Shown: positions 47,921 to 61,610, counted from the stretch's first letter. The stretch: DNA of 64,000 bases from Auanema rhodensis (GCA_964057225.1 OZ059896.1:11036001-11100000), one strand, 5' to 3'. Numbers and translations: made by a program. Notes: a model not told the origin generated them from the sequence alone.

Positions 47921-49940
47921 AGCCTGAAAAACTAAGAGAGCGTTCGAGTGAGATGAGATAGAACTTGAAATACAGAGTCACCTAGAGCATTTTCAACTGA
48001 TGGACAGTTTAGCAGAGGCTGAGAATGAAGATTAAAAAAAAAAAGTAATGAATAGTATAATATTTGTACTGTAAAAAAACAAGTCAAATCATATAACATA
48101 TGTTTTATAAAACCTCATTTATCTATGAATTCATTAGTTATGACAGCATAGTACTTGTTTTGTTAGTTATTTCTTATACGAAAAATTCATAATTACACAA
48201 TTGTACTCGAACATGATTCTAGAATTTCATTGAGATCGTATTTCAAATGATTTACTTTATTTTTTCGGTTTATTCTATTTTTTCCTTGGAAACAAAAGAT
48301 GACAATTGATTTAAACTTGCATTCATTCTTAACATATTTTTCGTTTTTTTTCTTAGTTTTTCTTCACTAAACCAAAAAACAAGCTCAGCTGTAAGTATGT
48401 TGGTTTTCGATGTTCTCTAGTTATAGTCTTTTGAACATTTTTTTGATAATTATCTGAATGTATATGTTATCCAACATGTATATTAATTTATAATATCATG
48501 CACTATAACAGCATATTATTATAAACAGTATAATTTCTAATCTTTTATTTGTATGTAGTTTTATTCTTTCATCTCAAAGTTATCTTTTCAATCTTCTTTT
48601 AATTGATAACTGTTTGTATCCATCTACATACATACATACATACATATATACTCACACATGTGTGTGTATGGTATGTATGTGTGCAATTTTATTAAAATCT
48701 TTATTATGTCTTTCTATATATCCACGAAAGCCAAGTGATGAAATTTTGAAACAATTCATGTTTTCTTTTGATGCCTTGAGATGCACATGCTTTGATGAGA
48801 TATCATCTTTTCATCTTATATCTCTTTTGTTTCTTTGTATCTATAAATTTTTCTTGATCTCTTATTCTCATTCTATTTCATTCTTACTAGACATACAGAA
48901 GATATGATACAATAATGAGAGAATACAAGGAGGAGAAAGAATGAGTGTGTGTAGTCTATCGGCTTATTATTTCGTTTATCTTATGAACAAATCAGATATC
49001 TTTATAAATTTTTAATAAGCTTTATTCTTATAAAATAGGTTAATTGATTGATTTTTTAAAATTTCATATATTTTATAGTTAGAACGTCATATTATATTAT
49101 TTAAATGATAAATTTGACATATATATATATATCCATATTCTTCTTATTATGCTTTAATCGTTCTGCTTTCTTCTACATTTATCCATTTAGATCATGAAGC
49201 TTGATTTTATTGAATCTTCTGTTTATCTTTTTCTTTCTCTCTTTCTCTCTCCCTCTCTCTTTCTCTCTTTCTCTTTCTATCTATTCTTTACAAATATATA
49301 CATAATGAAACTTTAAAAAAATGCCTGTCATTGTTTATTTTATTATTTAACATTCATTTTTCAATTAAAAGTGAAATATATTTATTTCTCTTTTCTATAT
49401 CTGAGGATTTCACTTTCATGTTCTGAACTGAAGCAGTAGTTTCGGGTGAGAGAAGACCTACTTTCTCTCGGTTCTTTCTTAATATTATATGACAATCCTC
49501 GTATAACGATGACAATTCTATTTCGTTAAGATCAGTATACAATACTATAATAAAATAATAATAATTTGATTTTTAATTTCTATTATTATACATATAATAA
49601 TATATATTTTTATAATTTTAATTGAAAATAATATATAATCATGACACTATATTTATTAAAAAAAATTTATTTTTAATTATATTAAATCATATTCAATATA
49701 TTTTCCATAAAGATCATATAAATATGTATATTCATAATATATCTCATTTTAATCTTCAACTTATATTATTCAAATAATGGATTGATCGTGTTGCCTTTGT
49801 AGTCATCTTCCTCTTTTCTTTTCCTAAACTTTCTGTTCGTCGTCATTTCTATCGTTCTCTTTCAGCCATTGTCTCTGTTTCTATCTATCCTAACCAGCAG
49901 CATGATTTAGCCACCATAGTCCTAAGCATTCGAAAGTCGA

Positions 49941-49952
49941 GGGGGGGGGGGG
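49941..49952 (+). repeat. Poly-G run of 12 bases
   Basis: Twelve guanines on the + strand, followed a few bases later by a small GC palindrome (gggcccc). Confidence 0.95.
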
Positions 49953-51371
49953 CAAAACCGGGCCCCCTAGGCTTATTTAGCGCCTCCAAATACTCGTCTG
50001 TAGCTGTGAACATCGATTGATTTCAGACTGTATAACTACTTCTTATTTGAATTTTATAAGCTCTAGTTAATTTGGAATTGCTAGAATTCGCTATTAATCA
50101 TTAATTATCTTGCCATCATCAAAAACAATAATTTCTATTTCATAATTATTCAAAATGAATTCTTCTCGTCCTGGATATAGTATTATGCTTCAATTCTACT
50201 GTTTTATCAACATTTGGTTCATTTACTATTTCTTTTACTAATCCTAATTTCGAATTTCTATTTTCAATATCTCTATTCCTTTTAATCGCTTTACTTTCCC
50301 TTTCATAGATCCATTGATTTCTTGTGTCTGTCAATCTCTGGAATCCCCCTCTCCCTATATTTCTTATCATATTCTCCAACTATCACAGCTTGACCACTAC
50401 TGAACACTACTGAAGACTATATTCTTTCCCTCTCTCACTGTCTATCTCTTTCTTTTTCTCTCTCACTTATACACACACCTTTTCTCTTTTACCATATTCT
50501 AGTCTTTCGCTCTTTTTCTCATTTTCAATCACGCGCTCTCTTCTGTTCTCTCTTATATTCTTTCTTTCAACTTTTGCTATTTATCTTTCAAACCTCAACT
50601 TCATCTCTTTTTCATCTTTCCGGCTTCATTTTTCGCATTTCTCTCAATTGGGTTCAAATCTCTTCTATTTCAGTCACCTTATTCAAAATAGGAAGTTGCT
50701 CAGTTTAACTTGCTCACTTACTTGCTCGTGTTCCTTTTACATTCGGTCATTCTCTTTTTCACCAAAGCAATATCAACTGGCTCTCAGAACACTGGTCTGT
50801 CAATCCAGATTCGTTCTATGAGTTCAGTATTTTTCGTTCTTTCAACAGGAAGAAAGCTGTTTTTTCCAGGTTCTTGCTGTACTTCAGTTGAACAGAAGTT
50901 AAAATATTACCATATGCACAAACAACAAAGAAAACGTATGAACATGATTATAAACTAAATGAAAAATTTGAAAAATTGGAAATATTTGTATCTTGTTGAT
51001 AATTTCTACTAAAAAAATTCAAAGATAAGCTTTATTTTCATCAAGAGTTCATTTTTCGTCATTGATCGTGAAGATCAACATCAGATAATCAGATTCTGAT
51101 ACCATTCACAGAATAACGTCGTTCATTTATCCGCTTGCGACTGATCCTATCTAATTCATTAGTGTCCGTCAATCGTTTTGTACGTCACTTGCTGCCTTCT
51201 TCATCACTTGTCATTGTTCCTATGCATCTGTTCTCGTGTATGGATCGTACACTGTATGTTTCGCTTGCTGCACCCGCTTCTCCTGCTCGTTAGACTTTTC
51301 CTATCTGAATCCTTGGGATGATAACCTGATCAAACACACGCAAATGCATACAGTCAAAATCCCCCTCTATT

Positions 51372-51383
51372 CCCCCCCCCCCC
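51372..51383 (+). repeat. Poly-C run of 12 bases
   Basis: Twelve cytosines on the + strand; guanine run on the opposite strand. Confidence 0.95.
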
Positions 51384-51547
51384 TATTGAACACAGTCATT
51401 TCATACTAATCAATAATTTATGATGAAAAACACATCAACCACATCGTAATGAAATATGAAGTTTATGTTCATATTGAAGATGATAATCATTTCATATGTT
51501 CAATTTTGTTGTAAAATGTATCAAAAAGGTTTTTGATGTTATTAAAC

Positions 51548-51553
<6 letters not shown>

Positions 51554-51587
<34 letters not shown>
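51554..51587. repeat. TA dinucleotide array
   Basis: About 16 TA units, followed by interrupted TTTATA sequence. Confidence 0.9.
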
Positions 51588-51594
<7 letters not shown>

Positions 51595-52363
51595 TTATAT
51601 ATATTTTATGTTCATTTGATGAATGAATCTGTTTAGTCTTGTCCGAGGTTTATGTGACGAAGTAGCTTCTATTATAACCGGAATACAGAACACATAGTAT
51701 TTCTCTTCATTGCGCAACTTTTCTTTTGTGGCCAGCATCATCAGGGCAGCTTGCTTCTAAACTACCAATCAACAAGTTGCCTCTCCATCATTTTTTTTGT
51801 CATTCAAATTTTCTTTTATCTCAAGAAAACATATATTGATCTATAATTTTTTTTAATTTTCTAGTCGCCTGACCATTGAGATCATCAGCTCATGAAAACT
51901 TATCTTTCACAATACAAATCAGTTGTCATTTGCACTTATTTTCATTTATCCTTGTTTGTTTGTTATTTACCTTAACTAACAAAAGAAATTATAATTATAT
52001 AGTTAATATAATAATTTTCATTGAGAATTTCGAATGTTCGAATGTTATTACTTTAATAATACATATATACATATATATATATATATGTATAAAATAATTC
52101 TTTAATTTTATAAAAAAGATGATATATAATTATTATTTTAGAATTTGTTTTGTTTTAATGAACTTAATTAATTATATTTTCATAATATATTCATATACTA
52201 TATTTCTTGCAAATCCATATTAAATACATATTCTTAATAGCATTATTTAACTTCAATTAATATTTCAAGTATGCGAAGCTTTTTATCAGCTTTGTCAGTT
52301 TAACTTGCTAACATAATCAGGAAAACTGACCTAATGAATGCTTATCGTTCGAATGATATCTAA

Positions 52364-52374
52364 CCCCCCCCCCC
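52364..52374 (+). repeat. Poly-C run of 11 bases
   Basis: Eleven cytosines on the + strand inside otherwise AT-rich DNA. Confidence 0.95.
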
Positions 52375-52471
52375 TCTTATGTATTTTATGCATAAACATG
52401 CTTCACATATTGAGTATATTTAATTAATTTATAAAAACTTTAATTCATTTGCTTTTTCTTTATATTTTTAG

Positions 52472-52625
52472 TCTTTTGACTGAAGCATCCAGCAACAGTA
52501 GTCCGAATTCTTCACTATTTATTCATGGGCACAGCGCCAATGACAAAGGAGAACAAAACAAACACGAAAACAAATCAAAATCAAGCCTTGAGAGTATGGA
52601 GAGAGGGCACAATTCGCTTTTTTAG
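52472..52625 (+). CDS. Possible Ser/Asn-rich exon, unknown
   Basis: Follows an acceptor (tttttag) and is open as LLTEASSNSSPNSSLFIHGH, then SANDKGEQNKHENKSKSSLE, reaching a stop at about 52625; a GT donor (gtatgg) lies near 52595. The hydrophilic, Ser/Asn/Lys-rich composition resembles a disordered linker of a regulatory protein and contrasts with the flanking AT-rich DNA. Entry is phase 2 and exit phase 1, which does not join directly to the exon at 53621 or 53937, so membership in that gene is unproven. Confidence 0.3.
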
Positions 52626-53620
52626 TTTTTATTAACCATATTAATCTCTATTTTAGTTAAATTGATTTTATATATTAAATATTTCAAACAACTTAAACTG
52701 ATCTAAGCAGTAGTTGTTTGATAATATATCAAATCTATATATTCATTATATTATACATAAACTATAAATGTATATATTCTATATATTCCTATATCATTCA
52801 TTTATTTTATTTAAAATATATGTATTCGCTTTATAACTTTTATTATATTATTATATATTTATTTATCTTATTCTATTATTATTATTATTATTATTATATA
52901 TTATATTCATATATTTTTATAACAAACAATGTTTAGTAAACATTTTTAAAATTTCTCCTATTTTTGAGGTCATCATTTTTTGAAAAATTTCTTTGTGTTT
53001 TGGAACCAACTGAAGAAAAAGCTGCTAAATGCTGACCATCTCTATTTATTTTACAATGAAATATTGACAGAAGAATCAGGAATTCGGTTTTGACTCGTAT
53101 TTCCTCTTCAATACATTCATGCACCTTTTTTCATCTTAATTCCATCAATTTTTTTGGATTCAAATTGATCTTCAGTCTTAACTGTTACTATTGCATCAAC
53201 ATAAATCAACAAAATAGTTTCAAATATTTTTAAAATTATCAATTTAGCAATATTTTTACTTTCAATTACTTTTATATTTTCCAATAATAATAATAATAAT
53301 AATAATATTTATTATAATTATAATAATTATAATTTATTTATTTTCGCAGCTTTATAAAATATATTCTTGGTTAATTGTTAGTTTTATAAATTTTAAAAAA
53401 TTTGTTCTATTTTTATAATTAAATGTAATTTTTAAAAGTTTTCTTATCATATGTACTTTATTCTATACAATATTTATATAACTATATATATCTATATATC
53501 TATATTTATATATTTTATATCTTGTTTTATCATTCTCAATGATTTTTAAAAATTATTTTGAATTCAAACATTACAGTTTTCGTTGTCTCTTCTGCATGAC
53601 TTGTTTCTTGCTCCATTGCG

Positions 53621-54070
53621 ATGTCGGATGATATTTCGTATGAAGAACATGTGCAGAAAAACAATCAACGATTGGTATCTATAAGAAATGTAAGATTTTG
53701 ATATATTGATACTTTTATTTGAAATAATTAAATATGCTTGTTCTATTTTATAATATTTCAATTTTTATCGTTTATTTTCTTTTCAATTGCTAATAATAAT
53801 AATAATAATTTTTAAAAAAGCATTCATTCACAGTAAAGTAACAAAAAAAATATATATATTAAAAAATATATGTAAAAACAACAAAAACTTTGTCTATATT
53901 AAATTATTTTTAATTATATTTTTTATTATTTTTCAGTCTTTATCTGATGCCCTGACATTTCATTCGGCATGCACAGAGTTAACACAATGGTGCAGTGATC
54001 AAAGGGCATTTTCCGCATGTTTCGAAGATAACTTAATGCTAGCTTTACAAGTAAATTTATATAATTATTC

Positions 54071-54115
<45 letters not shown>

Positions 54116-54939
54116 TTATTTATTTATTATGTAGGTAGCAGCTGAGAATGGCACTAAGGACGGTTTTGAGTTTGCTTTAGCTCATCAGCTTATTACAACA
54201 TGCTTTTCTCACCGTAAATTATTAAGTAAAAATAGTGCAAGTAAGTATATTATATTTTATTTTTCTTCTATAATTTATATTTTTAAATCCTTAAATTGTA
54301 TGAAAAAGCTAAATTTGTTTATAAATTCTGTTTTTGAACTGTTTCGATAATAAGAAGAAAGAATTCAATTGTTTCTCATTTTCTGTTGACCTAATTCAGT
54401 GTTGAATCATTGGTTTTCACTTTTGATTGGGCTAATTGCATATCCAAAGCATTTAGAGAGATTCCCCAAGGCATTAAAAAGAAAGAAAAATGAAAAGCTT
54501 TGTAGCTCTTTCTCTATTTCTCTCTCTCTGCTCTTTCTTCAACTTTAACTTCAATTAGATATTTTGAACTATTGTAACAGAAATGTTAAAAATAAAAATA
54601 TATTGAATTTTCAAATGTAGAATAAAGAAATGTATGAAACTAGAGTAATTTAGATCTTAGAAGAAACGAAGAGAAAGATAAAAATATTTAAAAAAAAAAC
54701 TTAAAATTCATATTATTACAGTTATTTTAATTAAATTATTTATATCTTTTGTGAAAATCATTATGGATGCTTTAGATCGCATTAATCGATGGTATGAACA
54801 GTTTCGTCGTTTAAAGAAAACAGGAGGAAGAAAGAAGAAGAGAGGAGAAGCAAATTCAACTTCTGCAACAACATATCATCCTCTTCCTGATCATAATATG
54901 GAAAATGCGGAAAATAAGTTAGTTTTTAATTATATTTAA
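53621..54939 (+). CDS. Unidentified helical protein, four joined exons
   Basis: Exons 53621-53689, 53937-54050, 54135-54240 and 54722 onward join by GT-AG borders with consistent phases. The short form starts MSDDISYEEHVQKNNQRLVS and continues SLSDALTFHSACTELTQWCS, ACFEDNLMLALQ, VAAENGTKDGFEFALAHQLI, TTCFSHRKLLSKNSA, then a hydrophobic helix (IILIKLFISFVKIIMDAL), DRINRWYEQFRRLKKTGG, a basic patch RKKKRG, and a Ser/Thr tail. The fourth exon either reads on to a stop at 54939, giving 168 residues, or is spliced at 54917 (gttagt) to exons I cannot find. The conserved-looking helices suggest a folded domain rather than chance, but I cannot name the family. The last 3.9 kb of intronic and flanking DNA is repeat-rich. 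Confidence 0.55.
54074..54104. repeat. TA dinucleotide array within an 84-bp intron
   Basis: About 15 TA units occupy much of the intron between the second and third exons of the unidentified + strand gene. Confidence 0.9.
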
Positions 54940-56890
54940 TTTTTAAAATATAAAATATATATGTATATCTATATAACTATATAGATATAGATATAGAAAT
55001 TATTTTCTAAAATAGATAATAGATATCTTGAGTAATCTTTGATTAATATATTAATAATCTATTCACAAAATTAATTATAATGATAATTAATAGGTAAAAT
55101 GATTTAGTATTGTATATTTAATTATACAATTTAATGATTAATAATATATCTCTGTCATTATCTTTAGAAAGATATTTTTATAATAATCTAAAAAAGCTTC
55201 TTTCATTCTTCTTTCTAACTATATCAACATATTTTTCTATTTTAATCAAATATTATAAATGTATATATATATTGATATATAGATAGATATACAAATGTAT
55301 ATTCAAAGTTTTTTTAACATTTAAGATAAGGAAAATGAATTTTCCCGATATTTTGAAGCTTGCAATATAAAAAGTGTTTTGTTGTGTTCAAACTCGTTCA
55401 TTTGCCTTGTTATTCTTCTGAGTCGTTTTTGAAGCCATTTTATGTGGAAGTCTGTTCTCTCACTTTTTCTCTCGCCGGACTTGCTTGTCGCTTAGGCCTC
55501 TTTTCAAACGTTGATGTGGTTTGGTAGGCTGTCCTGAACTTCATCGCTATTCCAGATGTTATTTTGAGTTATTGCACAAGCTTTTTTGCTCTGAAACAAA
55601 CAGAAAAATACTTTATTTTACCTTTGTCCTTCATCTGAAATCAAAAATCTTTTGGTATTATGTTGTTGTTGAATGATAACAATCTATATTTTCTATACTT
55701 TTATACCAACCATAGTATTTGTTTATATTATTATTTCATAGAATATATGTATATTTTTTCAAAAACTAAAAAAAAAGGATTAATTTACAAAAAAAAACTG
55801 ACTCACTCACTTATGTTGCAAGCAAAAGAATTCACTTTGAAATTTACTTATAGTATACCTGTATCATTTATTCTGAACGTATTTGAGTGAGCTTCAATTT
55901 GTTTTTGATCATCCAATTTAGATTCTTGCCTAGCAATGTCATGGTCTTTTCGTCTTGTTTATCAACATGTCTCCTTCTTCGGGAATAGCCCGTGTCTGTT
56001 GGTCCGTTTTCGGCCAACAAACTAACCATGAGCTACCCTGCCCGTTCGATTTGCTTGTTCACCCTACTTTCTCTCATTTCTTTTTTACTCTCTCTTCTCC
56101 TCATTCTTCAACTTGTTCTATTTGGGACCATAGACTTTTCTTGGTGGCTGTTGTTCAAAAGAATCTTGGTCAATATGTGGCTGTTGTTGGCCAGAAAAGC
56201 TCTATGCCTATTTGAATCCTGCCTCCTGCCAGTCTTAATGTCGCAGCCGCAGCTCCGGGATGGATTCTTTACTTGATTTTTTTGAATGAAGTTGAGAACG
56301 GCAATCTCAAAAATTACTGCTTCTTTCAATCTTTATCATGGATTTTCTCCATTTTTTTCTTGCCGTCAATTTTCTTAACGTTCCTAAAAGGTTCGACAAA
56401 CTATGTTAGCATTTAAATTTGAAAATTTCGGTTTTAGCATGTGTCAATGTTCTTTTTCTAACAAAATTGTTGAGTTTTTTAATTATTTAAGAACAATCAA
56501 TAATGTTATCTTTATGATAAAAATTATTTCATCAATATTCTCATTTATATTTAATTCTTTGTTTTGAAACAATTTTCTTTTTAAACCAATAATTTTCGAA
56601 ATTCATAAAACATTTAGAAAAACAGTTGGAAAGAAAAACATTTCGTCATTGAGTTTTGCAAAAAATTATAAAAATAATATTGTTTAAATCTAAAAAGATC
56701 AGAGCTTGAAACTTGATTTCCGGAAATTGCTCATCTATAAATGGATACTTAGTCTCCAAAAGAAGAGTATCCAAGACGTTATTGCTGTTGTGAAGAAGCA
56801 TGATGTCAGTGAAGAAGTGTCAAGCAAAGAGAGAGACAGTCTTCATATGCTGATTCTCTTTCCTCATCTTACTTCATATACTTCTATCAG

Positions 56891-56892
<2 letters not shown>

Positions 56893-56946
<54 letters not shown>
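56893..56946. repeat. CT dinucleotide array
   Basis: Near-perfect (CT)n on the + strand, continuing into imperfect CT/TCTTT sequence to about 56975. Confidence 0.95.
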
Positions 56947-56950
<4 letters not shown>

Positions 56951-58565
56951 ATCTCTATCTTTCTCTCTATCTCTCCCATACACACACCATCGTTTCCCAC
57001 TCAGTTTCTAGAAGACACAAGAATCGAAATCTTATTTGGTCTTTCCTTTTCTAGAAGAAGTAGCAAGCAATCGGTTTTGAGGTCCATAATGAGTGGCCAA
57101 TAAATGGATTATGGCTGTCGGTTGAGCGTCACATGTGAAAAAGACTCATGACGTTCTCCAATCTAACCTAGCCCCTAGAAGGACAGCATTTTCTAACAAT
57201 CGCAATGTCACAATCACATCGTGTTCGGCATAATTAGCCAAAATGTAATATAAAATATGATTTTCGAACAAATAGTAATATCAATTGAACTTCAATACAA
57301 GTAATATTAAAAGCAATATTTATATAATTCTTATTAAATATGAGAACTATAAAACAATTTTCAATAAATGAAGAAGCCATATATTGCATATCGGATTAGG
57401 AAAACCCTTTTGGAAGAACGAAAAGTGTTGTTTCGGTATTTAACGATGTCTGGAATATGAATAAATAAGTTTGAAGAAATAAGCTTCAAATAAGCTTGAA
57501 CAATGCTTTTGTACAACGGATTTAGCATTATCTCAATCTAGTATATAAGTAAAGCATTTGTTCTTATAATATTTTTTTGAACAAAAAAAAATAGTAGAAA
57601 TGACTGATAATACTATATATATATATAGAGAGAGAGGGTTGTTTTTTTTAATTTTTGAAGAAATATTACGATAATTCTTTCTTTATGCTATTAGTCTTCG
57701 AATCAAATCAGTTTTAGTTTATATTTAGTTGTCATCAGGTTAGCTATAAGTCTGTATACAACAACATACAATACAGGTCGAACATATGTGTATCTGTGTA
57801 TATGACCTTTTACCTTACAGTAATGCATCTAATGACATCTAAATCATTACTAATTCAAAAGAATATAAAGAAAAAAAAGCTCAAATCAATATAATATTAT
57901 TTAATTTATAATTATTATTAATATTATATTATATTTAAAAAGTTTTTTTTCTCATTTTAATTATTAGAATATGACAATAATTAGTTTCAATTGTTTCTTC
58001 TTATACCGAGATACATATTCTAGATTAAGTATGATTGTTTAGTTATAACATAGTATAAGTTATATACTATATTAACTATATATTTTATAATATATAGTAT
58101 CTAGTAGTATTTAACAAACATTTTTATAAATATATTTTTACTATTCCAAATTTATTACGAGAAATAGCAAAAACAATAAAAAAATTGTTTTTTTTTTTGC
58201 GAGTAATCTAGCTTTCGTTCTTTTCGTTTATTTCCAAAAGCAGATGGTTGATATCTGCCAATTCAAGAAAATTTCAAAATATAATCAGAAATAACAAACA
58301 AAGTATATTAATAGTTTCTGTTATACTACTTGTTAATATTTTTGACTTTTTCATACCAAATTCATATACAAGACTTCAAATCCATTTTATTTTTAATCTT
58401 TTCCCCTATTTTCATATAATAATATTTAGTATTTTTTAGTTGATTCAGTCTTTTTTTCTCATATTGAATATCATTATCTGTTTTTTTCCGTTCAATTCAT
58501 TTTTTCGTTTAATTGACCAGTGTTTTCTTGAACCAATAATTCTTTATTTCAATCATTTTTTTATT

Positions 58566-58571
<6 letters not shown>

Positions 58572-58599
<28 letters not shown>
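58572..58599. repeat. CT dinucleotide array
   Basis: About 14 perfect CT units, preceded by a run of seven cytosines. Confidence 0.95.
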
Positions 58600-58602
<3 letters not shown>

Positions 58603-60171
58603 ACATACCAACTCCCCTCACCCTCTTCTCATCTTTCTTCTCTTATATAGAAATATAAACCACTGACCTCGGTTGATGTGTTGGTTACTGCTCTGACAGC
58701 GTCTGTATGTGTATGAGTGTATGTATGCGCCGTCTGGCATCGTCCTTGTGTCTCCTCTATGTTATAGCTGGTTAGCAGAATAGCTTACTGCCTGGCTGAG
58801 GCATAACGGCAGTATGCAAGCAGAGACCCGATACCTTCATTTTTCACGTTCAAACTTTATTGACCACTGTTTAGCATCATTTGTTCTGAGTTTAAGCTTC
58901 ATTTTCACATAATATATAATATATATTATATTAAATATCATATAATATTAAGAAAGTGAAAGTCTTTTATACATCGAAAGTTTTCGCGATTTAATTTCGT
59001 TTTTTCTTTCGAGTACATCGAAAAAATCTTTCAATTACCAGTCTAATTCTGATGGTTGGTGTGATAGTCATGCTACGATTCTGGTTATTTCTTCAAACAT
59101 AATTGCAATATCTCAATTACAATACAATTAGTTCAGAACTGTATTTCGAGATTTCAATAGCTGTTTAACTTTCATGAAACAGATTTTCCCTTATTATCTT
59201 CCATTTTGCTTATTTCTACCTTCAAATCCATAATGATATGAAAACCGCCAAAATGTGTCTTCAACTAGCTGATGTCCACTTCACCCTCATATGGGCTTGG
59301 TATTCGGTTGTTATTCAATGGCGTTGGATCTGCCGGGCCATGTGTGCCGGAGGGAGCTTTCCCCTTTCTCTCCATCTCCCATTCTTTTTATTATGCTTTC
59401 TTCACTTGATTCTCTATATCTCATACGACATACTGTTCTTTTCAAATATCTCTCTTTCTCTCGTCACAGAAGGATTTGGTCAAGTATCCAATTATACGTC
59501 GGAGAGTGTCCGCTAAGAGTACACGAAGCCAGTCGGTCTGTCTTCCATGACTTGTCATGTCACATAGTTATTTAAAGTAACTTACAGAAACAATATGTAA
59601 TAGGAAGATTTTCAAATAAATGTAAAATATTTTGTTTTTTTCTTTAAATTTCATCGTAAACTTTGAAACTTATTGCTCAAAAATAATTTTTGTACATATA
59701 CATACTTCTAATCGAATGATTTGTTTTCATTGATATTTCATGTTATTGATTTGAAAGCTTCAAATGTCTTTTCTCCAAATGAATCAAAAGAATTTAATGT
59801 TAAGAAAAAGAAAAAAAAAGAATTCTCGTAGACAATACGCTTGTTTTACAAGAATGAGAACACTTTAATCGGTTTTCTCTTTCTGCTACTACACTGCTCT
59901 GAGTTAAGGTCATGAGATATACATCTATTGTTTGAATATTTTTGTTTTTTTATTTTTTAAGGAAATTATGTTACACAAATTAGGTTTTATCGGTTGAAAA
60001 ATTGAAAAGTTATCGATATTTTGTGGCATAAGCTGAATCGAATATGAAGAGTTAAATGTACGTTTAACTCGATGTTGAGGCATGTCCGATGAGTAAATAT
60101 CAGAGATAGAGAGTGAGACAAGCCTAGGATGGTTTACCAAGCATTTTTTTCGTTAGCATCTTTTCACCACC

Positions 60172-60173
60172 TT

Positions 60174-60229
<56 letters not shown>

Positions 60230-60230
60230 C
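60172..60230. repeat. CT dinucleotide array
   Basis: Long, almost perfect (CT)n tract on the + strand with two interruptions near its left end. Confidence 0.95.
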
Positions 60231-61136
60231 TATATGTATATTGATCTGTCACTTTGATTGTCCTTTTCTTCAAATTTTTTATCTTAATCTATGTTTTAAC
60301 TTTCTGTTTGTATTTATTTTTGAAAATGAACAAAAAATATAAGATAAAGAATCGTTTATATGAAAATATCATGATATGATGCATTATAGTTGATTTCTTG
60401 TAGAAACAGTCATACTATATGCAAACATTATTTCACAAGATTTTTCAATTATTTTCATTTATATATAATATTTTATATACTTAATACTATATAAACTATA
60501 TTATTTATTATTACATTAATAGTTTAACTATATACAAATTCTTTTTTGGATAAGTAAGTATTCATTTCAACTTCAAATTCTTACATATTTCTTTCATAAT
60601 ACTTTCACAATTGTGGAATATGTGTGAGAAACATAGCAGATAACCCTAAACTACTAGTTATTTTTTACATCAGAAGAAGCTGAAACATTTGAAATTTGTG
60701 AAAATACGTTTCAAAACTTCTAATGTTATACCATTTGTTGTGCTGCTCATCCATATTTTGCATTTCTTCGATGTTTGAAAGGTTTTGCTCAATTTCCGGA
60801 CCACATCCGTTTTCATTCCACCATTAGATGAACTGATACGATCTACTATGTATTTATCTTCTGTCTATGTGACACACATATTTAGATTGGCATTTAGTTA
60901 ACCGCAACTTGTAAACTTATATTCTTCAAAAAGTATTTTTCTTTATTCTAATCCAATAGTTACATAGACTATCGAATATAATCAGAATTCTTAATATAGT
61001 TATTAAGATGAAATAGAAAGATAACTATATGTATCTCATACAACATTCGTAATAGTTTCTTTTTCATTTTTGTTCATTTCAACTTACTTATTTCTCTTTT
61101 TTTCACATCTTCACTATACCGTTTGTGTAGTAGAAA

Positions 61137-61268
61137 ATGCATTGTACCTCAGTATCATCATTGACATTTTCTACGGAGGATAGGATGATAGAGAACTACT
61201 CGTGTGACGACGTCAACCAAGACAATTGTTTTTTAGGATTCAATTCATTCGCTCTGACGTACAGATAA
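61137..61268 (+). CDS. Possible small ORF, 43 residues
   Basis: Frame MHCTSVSSLTFSTEDRMIEN, then YSCDDVNQDNCFLGFNSF, ending ALTYR and a stop. Composition is protein-like and GC is higher than in the flanks, and the ATG follows an acceptor-like tgtgtag. No motif, signal peptide or partner exon was recognised. It may be an exon of a larger gene or a chance frame. Confidence 0.2.
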   Translation: MHCTSVSSLTFSTEDRMIENYSCDDVNQDNCFLGFNSFALTYR

Positions 61269-61332
61269 CTCGTTTCAAGTCGTAGCTTTTCGCCTAGTCC
61301 ATCTATTTCATTAAGATCCTTTATTTATTTTC

Positions 61333-61334
<2 letters not shown>

Positions 61335-61388
<54 letters not shown>
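61335..61388. repeat. TA dinucleotide array, about 26 units
   Basis: Longest perfect TA tract in the right half, in AT-rich spacer. Confidence 0.95.
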
Positions 61389-61390
<2 letters not shown>

Positions 61391-61600
61391 GAATATTACT
61401 AAATTTAATTTTTTGTTGAAAATAAGATTCAATCTCCAAATGTGAACATATAACAAGCTAATTGATTGATATATTTCATTTTTACGCCAGAATATATGTC
61501 TACATATATGTATATTCGTAAACAATATTTTAGTTTTCCAATAAATTTTAGTGAAATCTAGATGTTTTAGACTATTTTCATATAACCACTCTTCTCTACT

Positions 61601-61610
61601 CCCCCCCCCC
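61601..61610 (+). repeat. Poly-C run of 10 bases
   Basis: Ten cytosines on the + strand at the edge of a GC-richer island. Confidence 0.95.

Larger units (their letters stand above)
44541..53620. other. Long region of spacer or giant intron with isolated coding-like islands
   Basis: AT-rich DNA with pyrimidine-rich tracts on the + strand (for example 46560-46990, 49220-49285, 50420-50650), TA arrays and poly-C runs. Islands that look coding are listed separately (47007-47147, 47813-47920, 52474-52625). On the - strand, frames at 49354-49542 and 50146-50379 encode Lys/Glu/Arg-rich peptides without motifs; they lie opposite CT-rich sequence and may be composition artefacts. If the exon at 44424 belongs with those at 53.9 kb, all of this is intron. 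Confidence 0.45.

Noticed and set aside
49354-50379. - strand frames rich in Lys, Glu and Arg (49354-49542 and 50146-50379)
   Set aside because: They look partly protein-like, but lie opposite CT-rich DNA, lack any motif and show no matching splice sites, so I could not support a gene.
52718-52936. Tyr/Ile-rich + strand frame
   Set aside because: Translation of TA- and TTA-rich repeats.
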